Shown: positions 18,678-27,834, counted from the stretch's first letter. The stretch: DNA of 64,000 bases from Mycolicibacterium peregrinum (GCF_001665785.1 NZ_LZSO01000016.1:62001-126000); one strand, 5' to 3'. The notes: a model not told the origin generated them from the letters alone. Numbers and translations: made by a program.

Positions 18678-19218
18678 GTCGGCGTTTGTCGACGTCGGGG
18701 TATGCGCGCGGATATCGAAAGCTCGATGACCCACCTTCTATTCATTGCGTTGGCAATAAACGGCGCAGCCATCGGGTGGCATTTCGGCGACACTTCGGCA
18801 ATGCAACCTTTGCGCAATGCAACGCTTACCGAACATTTCCTGATCGGTTTTTTCGATTCATTGCAAAGGCAATCAAATGGCGTGGGTCGATTCGTTCGGC
18901 GTACCCCCGCTCGGGCTGTGTGATGCCGCGGAAGGCCCCAACATCAACGTGACCTGGACATAACATGCGGGTTGGGGCCTGCCTGGTAGATGTCCGTGCC
19001 TGGCGTCGGTGGAAATCGGCGACCGGGTTAATGCGGTTTTGTGTCGCTACATTCGCTCGGCACTTGCCGGCTGTAGTCGACGGAATTGCCAATGACTTTC
19101 CTGTAGTTATCGGTTGCGGGAGTGAATGCGGAGACTTAGCATTCTCAGGAGTTTCTAAGTTGCCGTCGGCGGAATTCCCAGTCGGCCGTTTCGTCCTCTA
19201 GTTAAAGGGGTCCACCGC
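18678..19218. other. Intergenic region upstream of the first tandem secreted gene
   Basis: No convincing gene. Short open frames (for example 18702-18923) lack good start context and family features. The segment is more AT-rich than its neighbours. An MprA-box-like direct repeat sits at 19143-19161, and the ribosome site AAAGGGG precedes the ATG at 19219. Confidence 0.6.
19143..19161 (+). promoter_or_regulatory. MprA-box-like direct repeat
   Basis: TCTCAGGA-gtt-TCTAAGTT has two 8-bp half-sites with a 3-nt spacer, the layout described for MprA boxes. It lies 57 bp before the ATG at 19219. A similar repeat at 21239-21257 precedes the paralogue. Confidence 0.45.
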
Positions 19219-20613
19219 ATGGCTGTACGTCCGCTCGTCACCACTGGTGCCGCACTTCTCAGCGCAGCCGCCGTCGTCGCCGCGACTCCGGCGTTGTTCG
19301 TGCCCCGCGACCACATCGCGGTCGCCGCGCCGGCCGCAGCCCTGGAACCGACGAAGCTGACGCAGGACCAGATCAATCTGCTTGCGCTGTCGCTGCAGGG
19401 TGCCTGGCAGTCGTTCACTCAGGGCTATGGCGGTATCTACAGCCCCGGCCAGGTTCCCGAGATCGATCCGATCACCGGCGAGATCGTCACCGACGCAGAC
19501 GGCAACCCGGTGATGGTCGATGCGCCCGGGGACTGCACCGCGGAAGGTGCGGTGTGCCAGAAGGGCTTCACCGGTCTGGCGTACTACCTCAGCGACAACA
19601 TCCTGCCTCTGGGGCCGGTGGACAACATCTTCTTCGAGGGCGGCTTCACCGAGCTGGCGCACGTGGCCATCCGCACCGTGGCCGTGGCCATCGATTCGGT
19701 CGACCCGACGGGCCGGCTGGATCTGACCAAGCGTGTCGACGACTTTTTCGAAGGTGGCGCAACGCAACTCATCGGCAACCTGCTGCTCGACAACCTGCCG
19801 CAGGATGGCTATGCCTACGGTCTGACCAACTCGTTCTTCTTCGGGTACGGCGACAACAGCGGCATCTATGCCGCGTTCACCTATGTGGTGGATGCGATTG
19901 CTCAGGGCACGCCCACGCCCACTCCGAATCTGATCAATCCGCTCGACTCCGGCCCGTCGTTGTTCTCGACCCAGGAAGAGAACAGTGACACCGTGCTGCT
20001 GGCCAAGAAGGAGACCGGCACGGCCGTCACCAACCTGCCGGGGCCGGCATCGCTGCTGAACCTGTCGACGCAGTCGCCGTTCAAGAAGCTGTTCAAGTCG
20101 CCCTTCCAGGCCCCCGCCGAGGACGAGACGAATCTCGTCAACACCCTCGACACCACCGATCCGGGCGCGGTCAAGGACACCGAGAACCCGGTCGAGGGTG
20201 GGACCGTTCCGTTGGGCGCCGAGATTCCGAAGCTTGATCTTCCGAAGTTCGAGCTTCCGAAGGCGCCGGAATTCAAGGTCCCCGAATTCAAGACACCGGA
20301 ATTCAAGACGCCGGACCTGACGGTCCCGGAGGTCAAGACGCCCGACACTACGGTGCCCGAGATCAAGGCGCCGGAACTCAAGCCCGACCTCCCCAAGATC
20401 AACCTGAAGGACAAAGAGGTCACCAGCGAAGACGGCACCAACACCGGCGTTGACACCCGGGGCGGTAACAAGGTCGCGCCGCCCATCCTCTTCGGCGACG
20501 GCAGGCCGAAGGGCGAATCCAACGGCAGCAAGTTCCTGAAGAAACTGGGCGAGGCCGTCAAGAACGCGACCGAGGCCGGCAAGGACAACGGAAGCGACGG
20601 CGGCGACAAGTAG
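19219..20613 (+). CDS. Secreted protein, tandem paralogue 1, with Lys/Pro/Glu repeat tail
   Basis: 464 residues. The N-terminal signal MAVRPLVTTGAALLSAAAVV precedes the mature region. A conserved block (about 45-215) contains LTQDQINLLALSLQGAWQSF, KGFTGLAYYLSDNILPL, VDNIFFEGGFTELA and NSFFFGYGDNSGI, shared with the gene at 21325. After about residue 225 the protein is low-complexity, with repeated PEFKTP/PEVKTP/PEIKAP units (about 345-390), and ends in a Lys/Gly/Asp-rich tail. No enzymatic motif is visible. It is probably an exported or cell-wall-associated protein. The function is not recognised. Confidence 0.75.
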   Translation: MAVRPLVTTGAALLSAAAVVAATPALFVPRDHIAVAAPAAALEPTKLTQDQINLLALSLQGAWQSFTQGYGGIYSPGQVPEIDPITGEIVTDADGNPVMVDAPGDCTAEGAVCQKGFTGLAYYLSDNILPLGPVDNIFFEGGFTELAHVAIRTVAVAIDSVDPTGRLDLTKRVDDFFEGGATQLIGNLLLDNLPQDGYAYGLTNSFFFGYGDNSGIYAAFTYVVDAIAQGTPTPTPNLINPLDSGPSLFSTQEENSDTVLLAKKETGTAVTNLPGPASLLNLSTQSPFKKLFKSPFQAPAEDETNLVNTLDTTDPGAVKDTENPVEGGTVPLGAEIPKLDLPKFELPKAPEFKVPEFKTPEFKTPDLTVPEVKTPDTTVPEIKAPELKPDLPKINLKDKEVTSEDGTNTGVDTRGGNKVAPPILFGDGRPKGESNGSKFLKKLGEAVKNATEAGKDNGSDGGDK

Positions 20614-20639
20614 TCATCCGGCCAGAAAACTGAGTGCGC

Positions 20640-20658
20640 TCTCAGTTTCTTCTCAGGT
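20640..20658 (+). promoter_or_regulatory. MprA-box-like direct repeat overlapping a hairpin
   Basis: TCTCAGTT-tct-TCTCAGGT has two near-identical 8-bp half-sites with a 3-nt spacer. The first half also forms the right arm of AAACTGAG-tgcgct-CTCAGTTT (20629-20648), which could terminate the upstream transcript. Either reading or both may hold. Confidence 0.45.
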
Positions 20659-21238
20659 CTGGCGACTGTCGGTGAAGTTCGCTCGAGCCCGTGAGCTGGG
20701 CATATTGACTGCCGTGTAAGGCGAAGTGTGCCCGACGTTTGTCGGCGGCGATCTCGACTCGGAAATGCCGGCGCTATCAATGGCAGCCGTCATTGTTTTT
20801 CCCGACGGGAGACTGCCGGTTTCGGCGGGGATTTCCGGCACGCCGACGGCCGAGGTCCGTGCTGGCCGGGAATGGGCCGTGACGCCGGCCGTGCCCGCAC
20901 CGGATGAAGGTGCGTCGGCAGCCGGCGTCATGCGCGCTGACCTAGGGAGATGAGGGGACTGCCGCCAGTTGACCGGGGCGGGCATGAGAGTGTGCCCGAC
21001 CGCTACCTCCCGTGGTCGCGCGACGGAATCCGTACGCGGTCACCCGCGCTTTTGTGTCGGGTGCGCGCATCGGCGACGGTATCCGAAATTAGCTGCAAGT
21101 GAAATCGATCGGGAATGCCGTGTTCGGCCCCGAAATATTTGTCGGTGCCGTCCCGCAAAAGCGACGCTGCGACAGTGCGCCGGCGGCTCCTGCGTCGCGG
21201 CGGGAGAGGTTGCGGGAGGTGGTGACGGGAATTACCCT

Positions 21239-21257
21239 TCTCAAGGACTTTTAAGGT
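21239..21257 (+). promoter_or_regulatory. MprA-box-like direct repeat upstream of paralogue 2
   Basis: TCTCAAGG-act-TTTAAGGT has the 8-3-8 layout. It lies 67 bp before the ATG at 21325, comparable with the site before paralogue 1. Confidence 0.4.
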
Positions 21258-21270
21258 AATACGCAGATAC

Positions 21271-21298
21271 CAGGACGGATTCTCAGGAATCCGTCCTG
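21271..21298 (+). other. Leader stem-loop before paralogue 2
   Basis: CAGGACGGATTC and GAATCCGTCCTG form a perfect 12-bp stem with loop TCAG, 26 bp before the start codon and just upstream of the ribosome site. There is no T-run. It may stabilise or control the leader mRNA. Paralogue 1 lacks it. Confidence 0.6.
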
Positions 21299-21324
21299 CG
21301 CTTGAGATAAGGGGCCACACCCAC

Positions 21325-22914
21325 ATGGCAGTCCGTCCGCTCGTCACCACTGGTGTGGCCCTGCTCAGCGCCGGTGCGCTGGTCGCCGGGACCCCTGCGC
21401 TGTTCGTTCCTCGTGACGAGATCACGGTCGCCGCCTCAACTGCGGAAGCCACGGTGCACCGGACCATGACGGCCGAGCAGATCAACCTCGTGGCGCTTTC
21501 GCTGGAAGCGGCCTTGGGTTCCTTCCTCGATGGTTACGGCGGCTATTACTACCAGGGCTATGTTCCCGCCCCGACCCCCGGCTACATCCTCAACGAGGAC
21601 GGGACTCTCCTCTTAGATCCAGATGAGGACACTCCGCCAGGCACCGCACTGGTCGGGCCGGATGGAAAGCCCCTTTACAAAGATGCGGCGGCCACGATTC
21701 CCGCAACCGTCGGCGACATGGGCGACGGCGTTCAGTTCTACAACGCCTTGGGCAACAAGGTCAACGAGAACTTCTACGACCCGGGCAACTGCTCCGCAAC
21801 CGGCGCGGTCTGCCATGACGGCTTCACCGGTCTGGCGTACTACCTCAGCGACAACATTCTGCCGCTTGATGTTTTCGACAACATCTTCTTCGAGGCGGGT
21901 GCCACCGAGTTCGCCTATCTCGGTTCAGTGGTCGCCGCCTCGATCGTCGATGCGTTCGACCCGACGCAACGCCTCCAGCTGTCGAAGCGTGTCGATGAGT
22001 TCTTCGCCGGTGGGGCCACCATGGTCGTCGGCAGCATTCTGAACGACAACCTTCCGGATGGCAGTTTCGCCCAGAACCTGAGCAACTCGTTCTTCTTCGG
22101 CTACGGCGATGCCACGGGCATCACCGCCGCCGTCACGTACATCGTTGACACCGTGCGGGAGCTGATTGCTCCGCCCGAGGAGGAAGCTGCCGACAGCTTC
22201 AGCCTCCTGTCCACGCAGAAGGAGACCGCGGCGACAGCGGAAGCTGAATCGGGTTCCGTGACCTCCACGGCTCTGCCGAACCTCAGCAAGCTCCTGAGCC
22301 TGCCGACGGATGTCGAGTCGCCGTTCAAGAAGCTGGTGGAGAAGCTCGAGGCGCCCGATGAGTCCAAACTCGTCAAGACTCTCGACCTCAAGACCGAGGA
22401 CACCGCGGTCGACGAGACTGCTGAGGGCAGCACCGAGGCGGCAACGCCCGTTGTCGAGGTCTCGAAGCCCGAGGCTCCGAAGTTCGAGCTGCCGAAGCTC
22501 GATCTTGGCCTGAACCTGACGCCCAAGACCACGGTCAAAGAGGCTGCGGAAGTCAAAGAGCCTGCGGCACAGGAGGAGTCCGAGGGCAAGGCGGGCTCCG
22601 AGGAGAAGGCCGGCGCTGCGGATTCCGCTGACGCGGGTGCCGCCGGCAAGACTCCGAACAAGTTCGTTCCCAAGTCGCGCACCACTGAGCGCAAGAAGTC
22701 GGCCGGCGAGAAGTTCGTCGAGAACGCCACGAAGAATCTCGAGAAGGCGTTCAAGCCGACCACCAAGGCCGGTGCCGACAAGCAGGAGACGGCCAAGGGT
22801 GCCACCGCCCAGGGTGCGTCTGACAGTGATTCCGGAGCCAAGGCCGGCAACACGCATGCCGATGCCAAGAGCACCAAGGACAACAAGGACAGCAAGGGCC
22901 ACAAGGACAAGTAA
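21325..22914 (+). CDS. Secreted protein, tandem paralogue 2, with charged low-complexity tail
   Basis: 529 residues. The signal region MAVRPLVTTGVALLSAGALV and the block with MTAEQINLVALSLEAALGSF, DGFTGLAYYLSDNILPL, FDNIFFEAGATEFAYL and NSFFFGYGDATGI match paralogue 1 closely. It has an insertion of about 50 residues near 85-150. The tail beyond about residue 280 is Lys/Glu/Ala-rich, ending KDNKDSKGHKDK, without the PEFKTP repeats of paralogue 1. No catalytic motif is seen. A recent duplication with divergent tails is the simplest reading. A strong terminator follows. Confidence 0.75.
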   Translation: MAVRPLVTTGVALLSAGALVAGTPALFVPRDEITVAASTAEATVHRTMTAEQINLVALSLEAALGSFLDGYGGYYYQGYVPAPTPGYILNEDGTLLLDPDEDTPPGTALVGPDGKPLYKDAAATIPATVGDMGDGVQFYNALGNKVNENFYDPGNCSATGAVCHDGFTGLAYYLSDNILPLDVFDNIFFEAGATEFAYLGSVVAASIVDAFDPTQRLQLSKRVDEFFAGGATMVVGSILNDNLPDGSFAQNLSNSFFFGYGDATGITAAVTYIVDTVRELIAPPEEEAADSFSLLSTQKETAATAEAESGSVTSTALPNLSKLLSLPTDVESPFKKLVEKLEAPDESKLVKTLDLKTEDTAVDETAEGSTEAATPVVEVSKPEAPKFELPKLDLGLNLTPKTTVKEAAEVKEPAAQEESEGKAGSEEKAGAADSADAGAAGKTPNKFVPKSRTTERKKSAGEKFVENATKNLEKAFKPTTKAGADKQETAKGATAQGASDSDSGAKAGNTHADAKSTKDNKDSKGHKDK

Positions 22915-22928
22915 CGCCTGAACTGTCG

Positions 22929-22969
22929 CGCAACGGCCCCCTCCAAATCGGAGGGGGCCGTTGCGTTTT
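22929..22969 (+). terminator. Terminator after paralogue 2
   Basis: cgcaacggccccctcc (22929-22944) and ggagggggccgttgcg (22950-22965) form a perfect 16-bp stem (loop AAATC) followed by TTTT. Confidence 0.9.
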
Positions 22970-23162
22970 CACGCATTTGGATGGTCGCTGTGTACGAGCT
23001 GTGAATTCTCATGATCATGTGCCGAACAGCAAATGAACAACGGCGCCAGTACCTATCGCACCTGGTCGCCGTGCCTTAGGTTCGCTGGCGGGACAGTGGC
23101 AATGTCAGCTTCTTGGTCCCAATCTAGCTGCGGCGCAACGCCACTCACGAGAGGTAACAGGC

Positions 23163-23714
23163 ATGGCAAAACATCGGAAGTTGTCCGAGCGGTCGGTTCG
23201 GACGCGGACGTTGGTCGGGGGTGTCATCGCGGGCGGTGCGTTGGCGGTGGTGTTGCCGACCGGGCTGGCATCCGCTGACTCCAGCAAGTCGGGCGACGCG
23301 GTCGGCCGCCCCGCTTTCGACAACCCCGCGCCGGGAGTCCGGGCGGCCCAGGCCGTCGGCGACAAGGTGTTCAACCAGACCCCCGGTGTCAACAAGACGC
23401 TCGATGACAGCCCTCTGGGCGAGGCTTACCACATCAACTTCGGCACCGGGAACTACGCCGATCCCAGCAAGGGCACCAACGGCGCAATCCAGGGTGAGCT
23501 GAACGTCAACGCCGGCAAGTACTACTACAACCAGACGCAGAAGTATTCGAATCAGTACCTGGGCAACAAGTTCCTCCCGGACGAGAAGGACCTGCCGGGC
23601 ACCCTGCCCAAGGCCATCGCCGGTGACGGGCCCACCGCCAAGGTGTCGAGCGCCAAGCCTTCCAATTCGAACAAGGCTCTGACCTGTGTCGCGGCCGCGA
23701 GCTGCAACCACTGA
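23163..23714 (+). CDS. Small secreted protein of unknown function
   Basis: 183 residues. A basic N terminus (MAKHRKLSERSVRTRTLVGG) and hydrophobic stretch (VIAGGALAVVLPTGLASA) form a signal peptide. The mature protein is Asn/Lys/Tyr-rich (NAGKYYYNQTQKYSNQYLG) and ends with two cysteines (LTCVAAASCNH) that may pair. No family is recognised. It lies downstream of the secreted paralogue pair with its own terminator. Confidence 0.7.
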   Translation: MAKHRKLSERSVRTRTLVGGVIAGGALAVVLPTGLASADSSKSGDAVGRPAFDNPAPGVRAAQAVGDKVFNQTPGVNKTLDDSPLGEAYHINFGTGNYADPSKGTNGAIQGELNVNAGKYYYNQTQKYSNQYLGNKFLPDEKDLPGTLPKAIAGDGPTAKVSSAKPSNSNKALTCVAAASCNH

Positions 23715-23731
23715 TCACAGTTCACACACAG

Positions 23732-23760
23732 ACGGGCGGGCCTTCGGGCCCGCCCGTTTT
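23732..23760 (+). terminator. Terminator of the 23163 gene
   Basis: acgggcgggcc-ttcg-ggcccgcccgt followed by TTT: an 11-bp stem with a stable UUCG-type loop. Confidence 0.9.
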
Positions 23761-23783
23761 GCGTCGGTAGCGGCCGTCAGGGC

Positions 23784-24365
23784 CTAATCAATCTGGTTAC
23801 GGCGCTTCTTGCGCTTCACGCTCACGCTGCCCCACAGGGAGAATCCGCGGATGTGTACGCGCGGCGCGCCGGATGTGCCGGCCCCGTCGACGCCGTGGTC
23901 GAAGTTCCCCATCACGCCCACACCATCGACATCGACATTCACTTCGGGTGGCACCAGGATGGTCTGCCCGCCGAAGATCGAATAGGTGCGGACGTCGACG
24001 TCGGGTGCGGTGAAGTCGGCGTAGCGCAGGTCGACCACTCCGCCGCCGAAGAGGGCGAACGTCGTCAGCTTCTTGGGAACGTTCCACCGGCCACGGCGCT
24101 CGAACCCGCTCATGATTGCCAGCAGGAGCGTCGAGGGGGCGGGACGACACTGGCTGGCCGAACAGTTCACCGCGCCCGGAAGGTCGCGGCTGAGCCGGGC
24201 CAGATCGTCATAGGTCTCCGCCGCGTAGGCCTTTGCTAGCCGGTCCTCGTATTCGTCCATCGGCAGCCGGCCCGCGGCGGCAGCATCGGTGAGCAGCTGC
24301 GCCACCTGGATGCGGTCGGTGTCGGCAGCCCGCATCGACCTGTCCTGCGGCGCTGAAGTGCTCAT
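23784..24365 (-). CDS. DUF1707 domain protein (Rv0966c type)
   Basis: 193 residues from the ATG at 24365. The DUF1707 domain covers about residues 10-62: MRAADTDRIQVAQLLTDAAAAGRLPMDEYEDRLAKAYAAET (split), then ARLSRDLPG. The C-terminal half is a beta-rich LiaF-like region (FALFGGGVVDLRYADF, TYSIFGGQTILVPPEVNVDV) ending in a basic KRKKRR tail. LiaF-like domains occur in envelope-stress sensing. No transmembrane helix is evident from this start. The overlap of its longer frame with the next gene argues for the shorter start. Confidence 0.8.
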   Translation of the reverse strand: MSTSAPQDRSMRAADTDRIQVAQLLTDAAAAGRLPMDEYEDRLAKAYAAETYDDLARLSRDLPGAVNCSASQCRPAPSTLLLAIMSGFERRGRWNVPKKLTTFALFGGGVVDLRYADFTAPDVDVRTYSIFGGQTILVPPEVNVDVDGVGVMGNFDHGVDGAGTSGAPRVHIRGFSLWGSVSVKRKKRRNQID

Positions 24366-24462
24366 CGCTGTCGAGCCTACGACTATCGCTGTCACATGCA
24401 AGACCAGTAGCCAAACTGTGTCGCCGAGGGCGCGAAAGTGACGGCTGTGCGACGCCAGAGAT

Positions 24463-25224
24463 CTATCGGTCGCTACCCAGGTAGTCCTGGAACGAAACTC
24501 CGTTGACTGCATTTTCCGGGGTCAGATTGGCCCCCGACCTGTAACCGGCGACGATCCGCCCGGGGATGGTGAGTCTGGCCACCCGACGGAGGCTGTTGTG
24601 TGCTGACAGATACATCTGTCCCAATTCTGGGTGGCTGTGGACGCTGGGGCCGCCGATGTCGGACACCCGCCCCGCGGGCTCGGAATCGATCAACGCGACC
24701 AGCCGGGCGGCCACGTCCCGGGTGTCGATCGGCTGAAATCGGACGTCGCGCAGCGCCCACAAAACGGGCGAAAATCGCTGTGCCGAGAACGTCTTTTCGA
24801 TTAGCTCGTGGAACTGCGTCGCGCGCAGGATCGTGTGCCCGACGCCGGATGCCTCGAGCGCCTGCTCGACCCGGAGCTTGGTCTTGTAATAAGGAAGCGG
24901 GATGTCCTCGATCCCGACGATCGAGATGTAGACGAGATGCCCGATGCCCTTGCGTCGGGCCGCCTCGATCAGATTCCGGGCCGCCCGGATGTCCTTACTG
25001 CCCGTGGGTTGCGTGGCGCAATGGATGACGACGTCCACGCCGTCGAGCGCGGCATCCAACCCGCCGGAGGAGAGCAGGTCTGCCTGGTGCCAGTGCACAC
25101 CCGTGTAGCCGACCCGTTCCCGACGGCTCAACGCGCGGACCTGATGACCGGCATCGATGGCCTCGGGCACCACATGGTGACCGAGACTGCCGGTCGCCCC
25201 GGTGACGAGCACAGTGCGTGGCAT
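24463..25224 (-). CDS. NAD(P)-binding, NmrA-like atypical SDR protein
   Basis: 253 residues (MPRTVLVTGATGSLGHHVV). The Rossmann motif TGATGSLG is at residues 7-14, followed by DVVIHCATQPTGSKDI, HLVYISIVGI and the Tyr-xxx-Lys-like YYKTKLRVEQALEASG. This fits the NmrA-like/atypical SDR group that includes redox sensors and epimerase-like enzymes. The substrate is unknown. It is upstream of the DUF1707 gene on the same strand with a 97-bp gap. Confidence 0.82.
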   Translation of the reverse strand: MPRTVLVTGATGSLGHHVVPEAIDAGHQVRALSRRERVGYTGVHWHQADLLSSGGLDAALDGVDVVIHCATQPTGSKDIRAARNLIEAARRKGIGHLVYISIVGIEDIPLPYYKTKLRVEQALEASGVGHTILRATQFHELIEKTFSAQRFSPVLWALRDVRFQPIDTRDVAARLVALIDSEPAGRVSDIGGPSVHSHPELGQMYLSAHNSLRRVARLTIPGRIVAGYRSGANLTPENAVNGVSFQDYLGSDR

Positions 25225-25280
25225 GTGGGCCACGCTACCGACGCGTCACCAGGGCTGTCAGCGATTACGGCGGGCGGGTC

Positions 25281-27332
25281 TTACGCTGCGGCGTGCTTCG
25301 GGGCCTTCTTGGCCGGCTTCTTCGTCTCCTTGACTTTCGCCTTGGCGTCGTCGGCCGTCTTGTCGAGCTTCTTCGCGGCGTCCTTGCCGGCCTTGTCCAC
25401 CTTGTCGGCGGTGTCTTCGGCGGCTTGGCGCACCTTGGCGACGGTTTCCTTCACCGACTTCTTGAGCGGATTGTTCGCGTCGGTGGCGTGGCGGGCCTTG
25501 GCCTTGGTCTTGGCCGATTCGGAGAGTTTCGTGACGCTCTTGGAGACCGCGGAGTCCTTCGACGAATCCTGGCCCAGACCAAGGTCGTTGAGCGCGTCCT
25601 TGAGGGGCGTCGGCTTGACGCCGGTGTCCGTGTCGGCCGCTTCGACGCTCAGTGTCTTCAGCTGCGCGCCGGCCGACGGGAGCGCGTTGACGGACTGGGT
25701 GCCCGCCTTCTTGTTGGTCGTGGAGCCGTTGACCTTCAACATGTTGTCGATGGCGGATTCCATCTGAGCATTCATGTCATCGAGGGCATGGGTGACCGGG
25801 GCCAGGCCCTTCTCGACGGCATCGAACATGGGGTCGGCGCCCTTCTGCACGGCCTCCAGGGCGTCAGAAAGGGCCTTGGCGACTGCCACCGACGCAGCGT
25901 TCTTCACGATCGGCTCAAGGTTCGCGCCCGGCAGTTTCGCGACCCAGGCGTCGGGGTTCAGGGCGTTGGCCTGGATGCCGTCGATCAACGCGTCGAACAC
26001 AATCTGGCTGGCCGCCAGCTGTTGTGTCGGAGTGAGCGGGGAGTGCCAGAAGTACGCCTGCTCACCGGCTTCGTTGAACGTGCGTTCCAGGGTGTTGGGG
26101 TCGACGTCCTGGTAACCCATGTTGACCAGCTTGCGCAGGGCAGGTTCGATGCTGTCGGTCAACGGAGTCGGGATGTCAACGCCCGGAACGAGGTTGAGCA
26201 GATGCGGTGCCATCCGGAACGGCTCCAGCAACGGGAGATTGCCAGAGTCATACGTGATGTAGGTGGCATTGCCCGGGAAGTCGAGGACGTTCACGTTGAA
26301 GAGCTTCAGCAAGTCGCCGAGGACGGGGATCATCTGTAGACCCTGACCGCCGGTCGGGTCGATCATCACCTTCACGCCGTCACCGATACCGGTGATCAGC
26401 CTCGGCAGCACATGGTTACCGATGTTGTTGCCCTCGTCGGGCAGCAGGTAGGTGAGGAACACTCCTGCAGCGGCCGAGTTGGCCCAGGCCAGCGGGTTCA
26501 GCGTGGTGGGCACATCCGACAGCGGGTTGTAGGCCCAGGTGATGTCGAGGATCGAGGTGTTGAGGACCTTGGTCTGGTCGGCGTTGGTGTAACTGCCGGC
26601 GTCGGGCGTGGTGAGGTCAAGCCCGAACAGGTTGGTGAGAGGTGTTGCCAGCGCGAACAATCCGCCGCCGGGTCGGCTGACGTTGTTGACGAAGATCAGC
26701 CACTGCCCCGTCACGCCGACGCCCCATTCCGGGTCGTCGGACTGCACCGCGTTGATCATGTCGCGGTAGGCCAAAGAGGTGGTGAGCCCGCCCAGGCTCT
26801 CCGACAGGATGATGTCGCGGCGCTGATTCAGGACGGGTGCGTGTTTGGCAATCCAGTTGATGAAGGAATTGTTGTCGCCGAGCCCGAACATCTTGGAGAG
26901 CCCGGTGAAGGTGTAGTCAAGCCCGTTCACGGCGTTATACACGTCGTCGGGCATCGGGCCCTTGACGCCGGCCTCGATGGGCGAGATGGCGTCCAGGAGA
27001 TCCAGCAACCCGACGACGGTCTCGGCCAGCGCGGTGTTGCCGGTCAACCCTCCGGCTGTCCTGATCACGTTCTCCGGCGTGATGCCCAAGAGTTGAGCGG
27101 TCCAGAAGATCGGACCGACGCCGTAGATCCCGACGATGTCGGGGATCTTTCCGATGTCGGAGTTTGATGCCGTCAGCTCGACATCGGCTTGCACACTGCG
27201 GTTGTGAGCCGCGAGCGCCTCCGGCGCGGACGATGCCACGCCTGCGGTCAGCGCTGCTGTGGTGGCAACGACGGCGGCCGCGGTGGCGGCGGCTTTGGCC
27301 GTGTGCAGACGGAGGGGAGTGGGCTGTGACAT
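25281..27332 (-). CDS. Exported PE-PPE-domain-like protein with histone-like Lys/Ala tail
   Basis: 683 residues from the ATG at 27332. The signal region LRLHTAKAAATAAAVVATTA lies near the N terminus. The middle (about 60-330) resembles the PE-PPE hydrolase-type domain: an SESLGG element where a GxSxG nucleophile is expected, then RPGGGLFALATPL and WAYNPLSDVPTTLNPLAWAN. From about residue 560 the protein is Lys/Ala-rich (KSVKETVAKVRQAAEDTADK, DAKAKVKETKKPAKKAPKH), like the tails of HupB or histone H1. No PE or PPE N-terminal domain is present. The domain call was made by eye. Confidence 0.6.
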   Translation of the reverse strand: MSQPTPLRLHTAKAAATAAAVVATTAALTAGVASSAPEALAAHNRSVQADVELTASNSDIGKIPDIVGIYGVGPIFWTAQLLGITPENVIRTAGGLTGNTALAETVVGLLDLLDAISPIEAGVKGPMPDDVYNAVNGLDYTFTGLSKMFGLGDNNSFINWIAKHAPVLNQRRDIILSESLGGLTTSLAYRDMINAVQSDDPEWGVGVTGQWLIFVNNVSRPGGGLFALATPLTNLFGLDLTTPDAGSYTNADQTKVLNTSILDITWAYNPLSDVPTTLNPLAWANSAAAGVFLTYLLPDEGNNIGNHVLPRLITGIGDGVKVMIDPTGGQGLQMIPVLGDLLKLFNVNVLDFPGNATYITYDSGNLPLLEPFRMAPHLLNLVPGVDIPTPLTDSIEPALRKLVNMGYQDVDPNTLERTFNEAGEQAYFWHSPLTPTQQLAASQIVFDALIDGIQANALNPDAWVAKLPGANLEPIVKNAASVAVAKALSDALEAVQKGADPMFDAVEKGLAPVTHALDDMNAQMESAIDNMLKVNGSTTNKKAGTQSVNALPSAGAQLKTLSVEAADTDTGVKPTPLKDALNDLGLGQDSSKDSAVSKSVTKLSESAKTKAKARHATDANNPLKKSVKETVAKVRQAAEDTADKVDKAGKDAAKKLDKTADDAKAKVKETKKPAKKAPKHAAA

Positions 27333-27834
27333 CAAGCGCGCCGCCTTCGATATGTGATCTGGCCGACAAAGTGTTTGCATACTGTAACAACACTTATTTG
27401 CCCGGTGGCAAATTTGCCAAGATGACGCCCGCGCGGGTAGTTGGCGGACGATGGCGCTGCGGAATCCGTCGTCGGCCGACGCGCATCGCCGATGCGGCAG
27501 GATATTTCACTCCTGGGTACGCGCGGGGAGTGGTGAACTCGGAACCCGCGGGTTCCGGGCGATGGCATTGCGGTCAGCGCAGCCTGCGGTCGGGTTGAAT
27601 GCAACTTTGGAAACGCCGAACGCCCGCCGGAACGCAGCGTGAAGGCACTCGCTACTGGGAACGGGCTCGGTCGCCGGTCGGGCGCGCTGACCTGAACGGT
27701 TGGGTGCGCAGGCGGCGGGTGTTCAGCCGCCGAAAAGGTTGGCGTTCAGCAATAGCCGAGGATCGGAGGACCCTGACGTTTCTCGAAGCGGGCGCACGGT
27801 CTATCGGTGCGCTTTCGCCCACTCCGGCGTGAGC
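27333..27834. other. Intergenic region upstream of the PE-PPE-like gene
   Basis: About 500 bp without a credible gene; the frame at 27599-27832 has atypical composition and no family features. It contains a palindrome at 27396-27413 close to the PE-PPE-like gene and AT-rich stretches (around 27370-27420) consistent with its promoter. Confidence 0.55.
27396..27413. promoter_or_regulatory. Palindromic operator candidate
   Basis: ATTTGCC-CGGT-GGCAAAT is a perfect 7-bp inverted repeat with a 4-nt centre, 64 bp upstream of the start at 27332. The binding protein is unknown. Confidence 0.45.

Larger units (their letters stand above)
20614..21324. other. Long intergenic region between the two secreted paralogues
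   Basis: 711 bp without a credible gene; open frames at 20726-20953 and 20969-21259 show no family features. It holds a hairpin and MprA-box-like repeat right after the upstream gene (20629-20658), a second MprA-box-like repeat (21239-21257) and a 12-bp leader stem-loop (21271-21298) just before the ribosome site AAGGGG. Its size suggests a complex promoter or an untranslated transcript. Confidence 0.6.

Noticed and set aside
18702..18923. 73-codon open frame between the lipoprotein and secreted genes
   Set aside because: No ribosome site, no family features, and it lies in AT-richer intergenic DNA.
20969..21259. 96-codon frame in the gap between the secreted paralogues
   Set aside because: Composition is arginine/cysteine-rich and unlike a real protein; it overlaps regulatory repeats.
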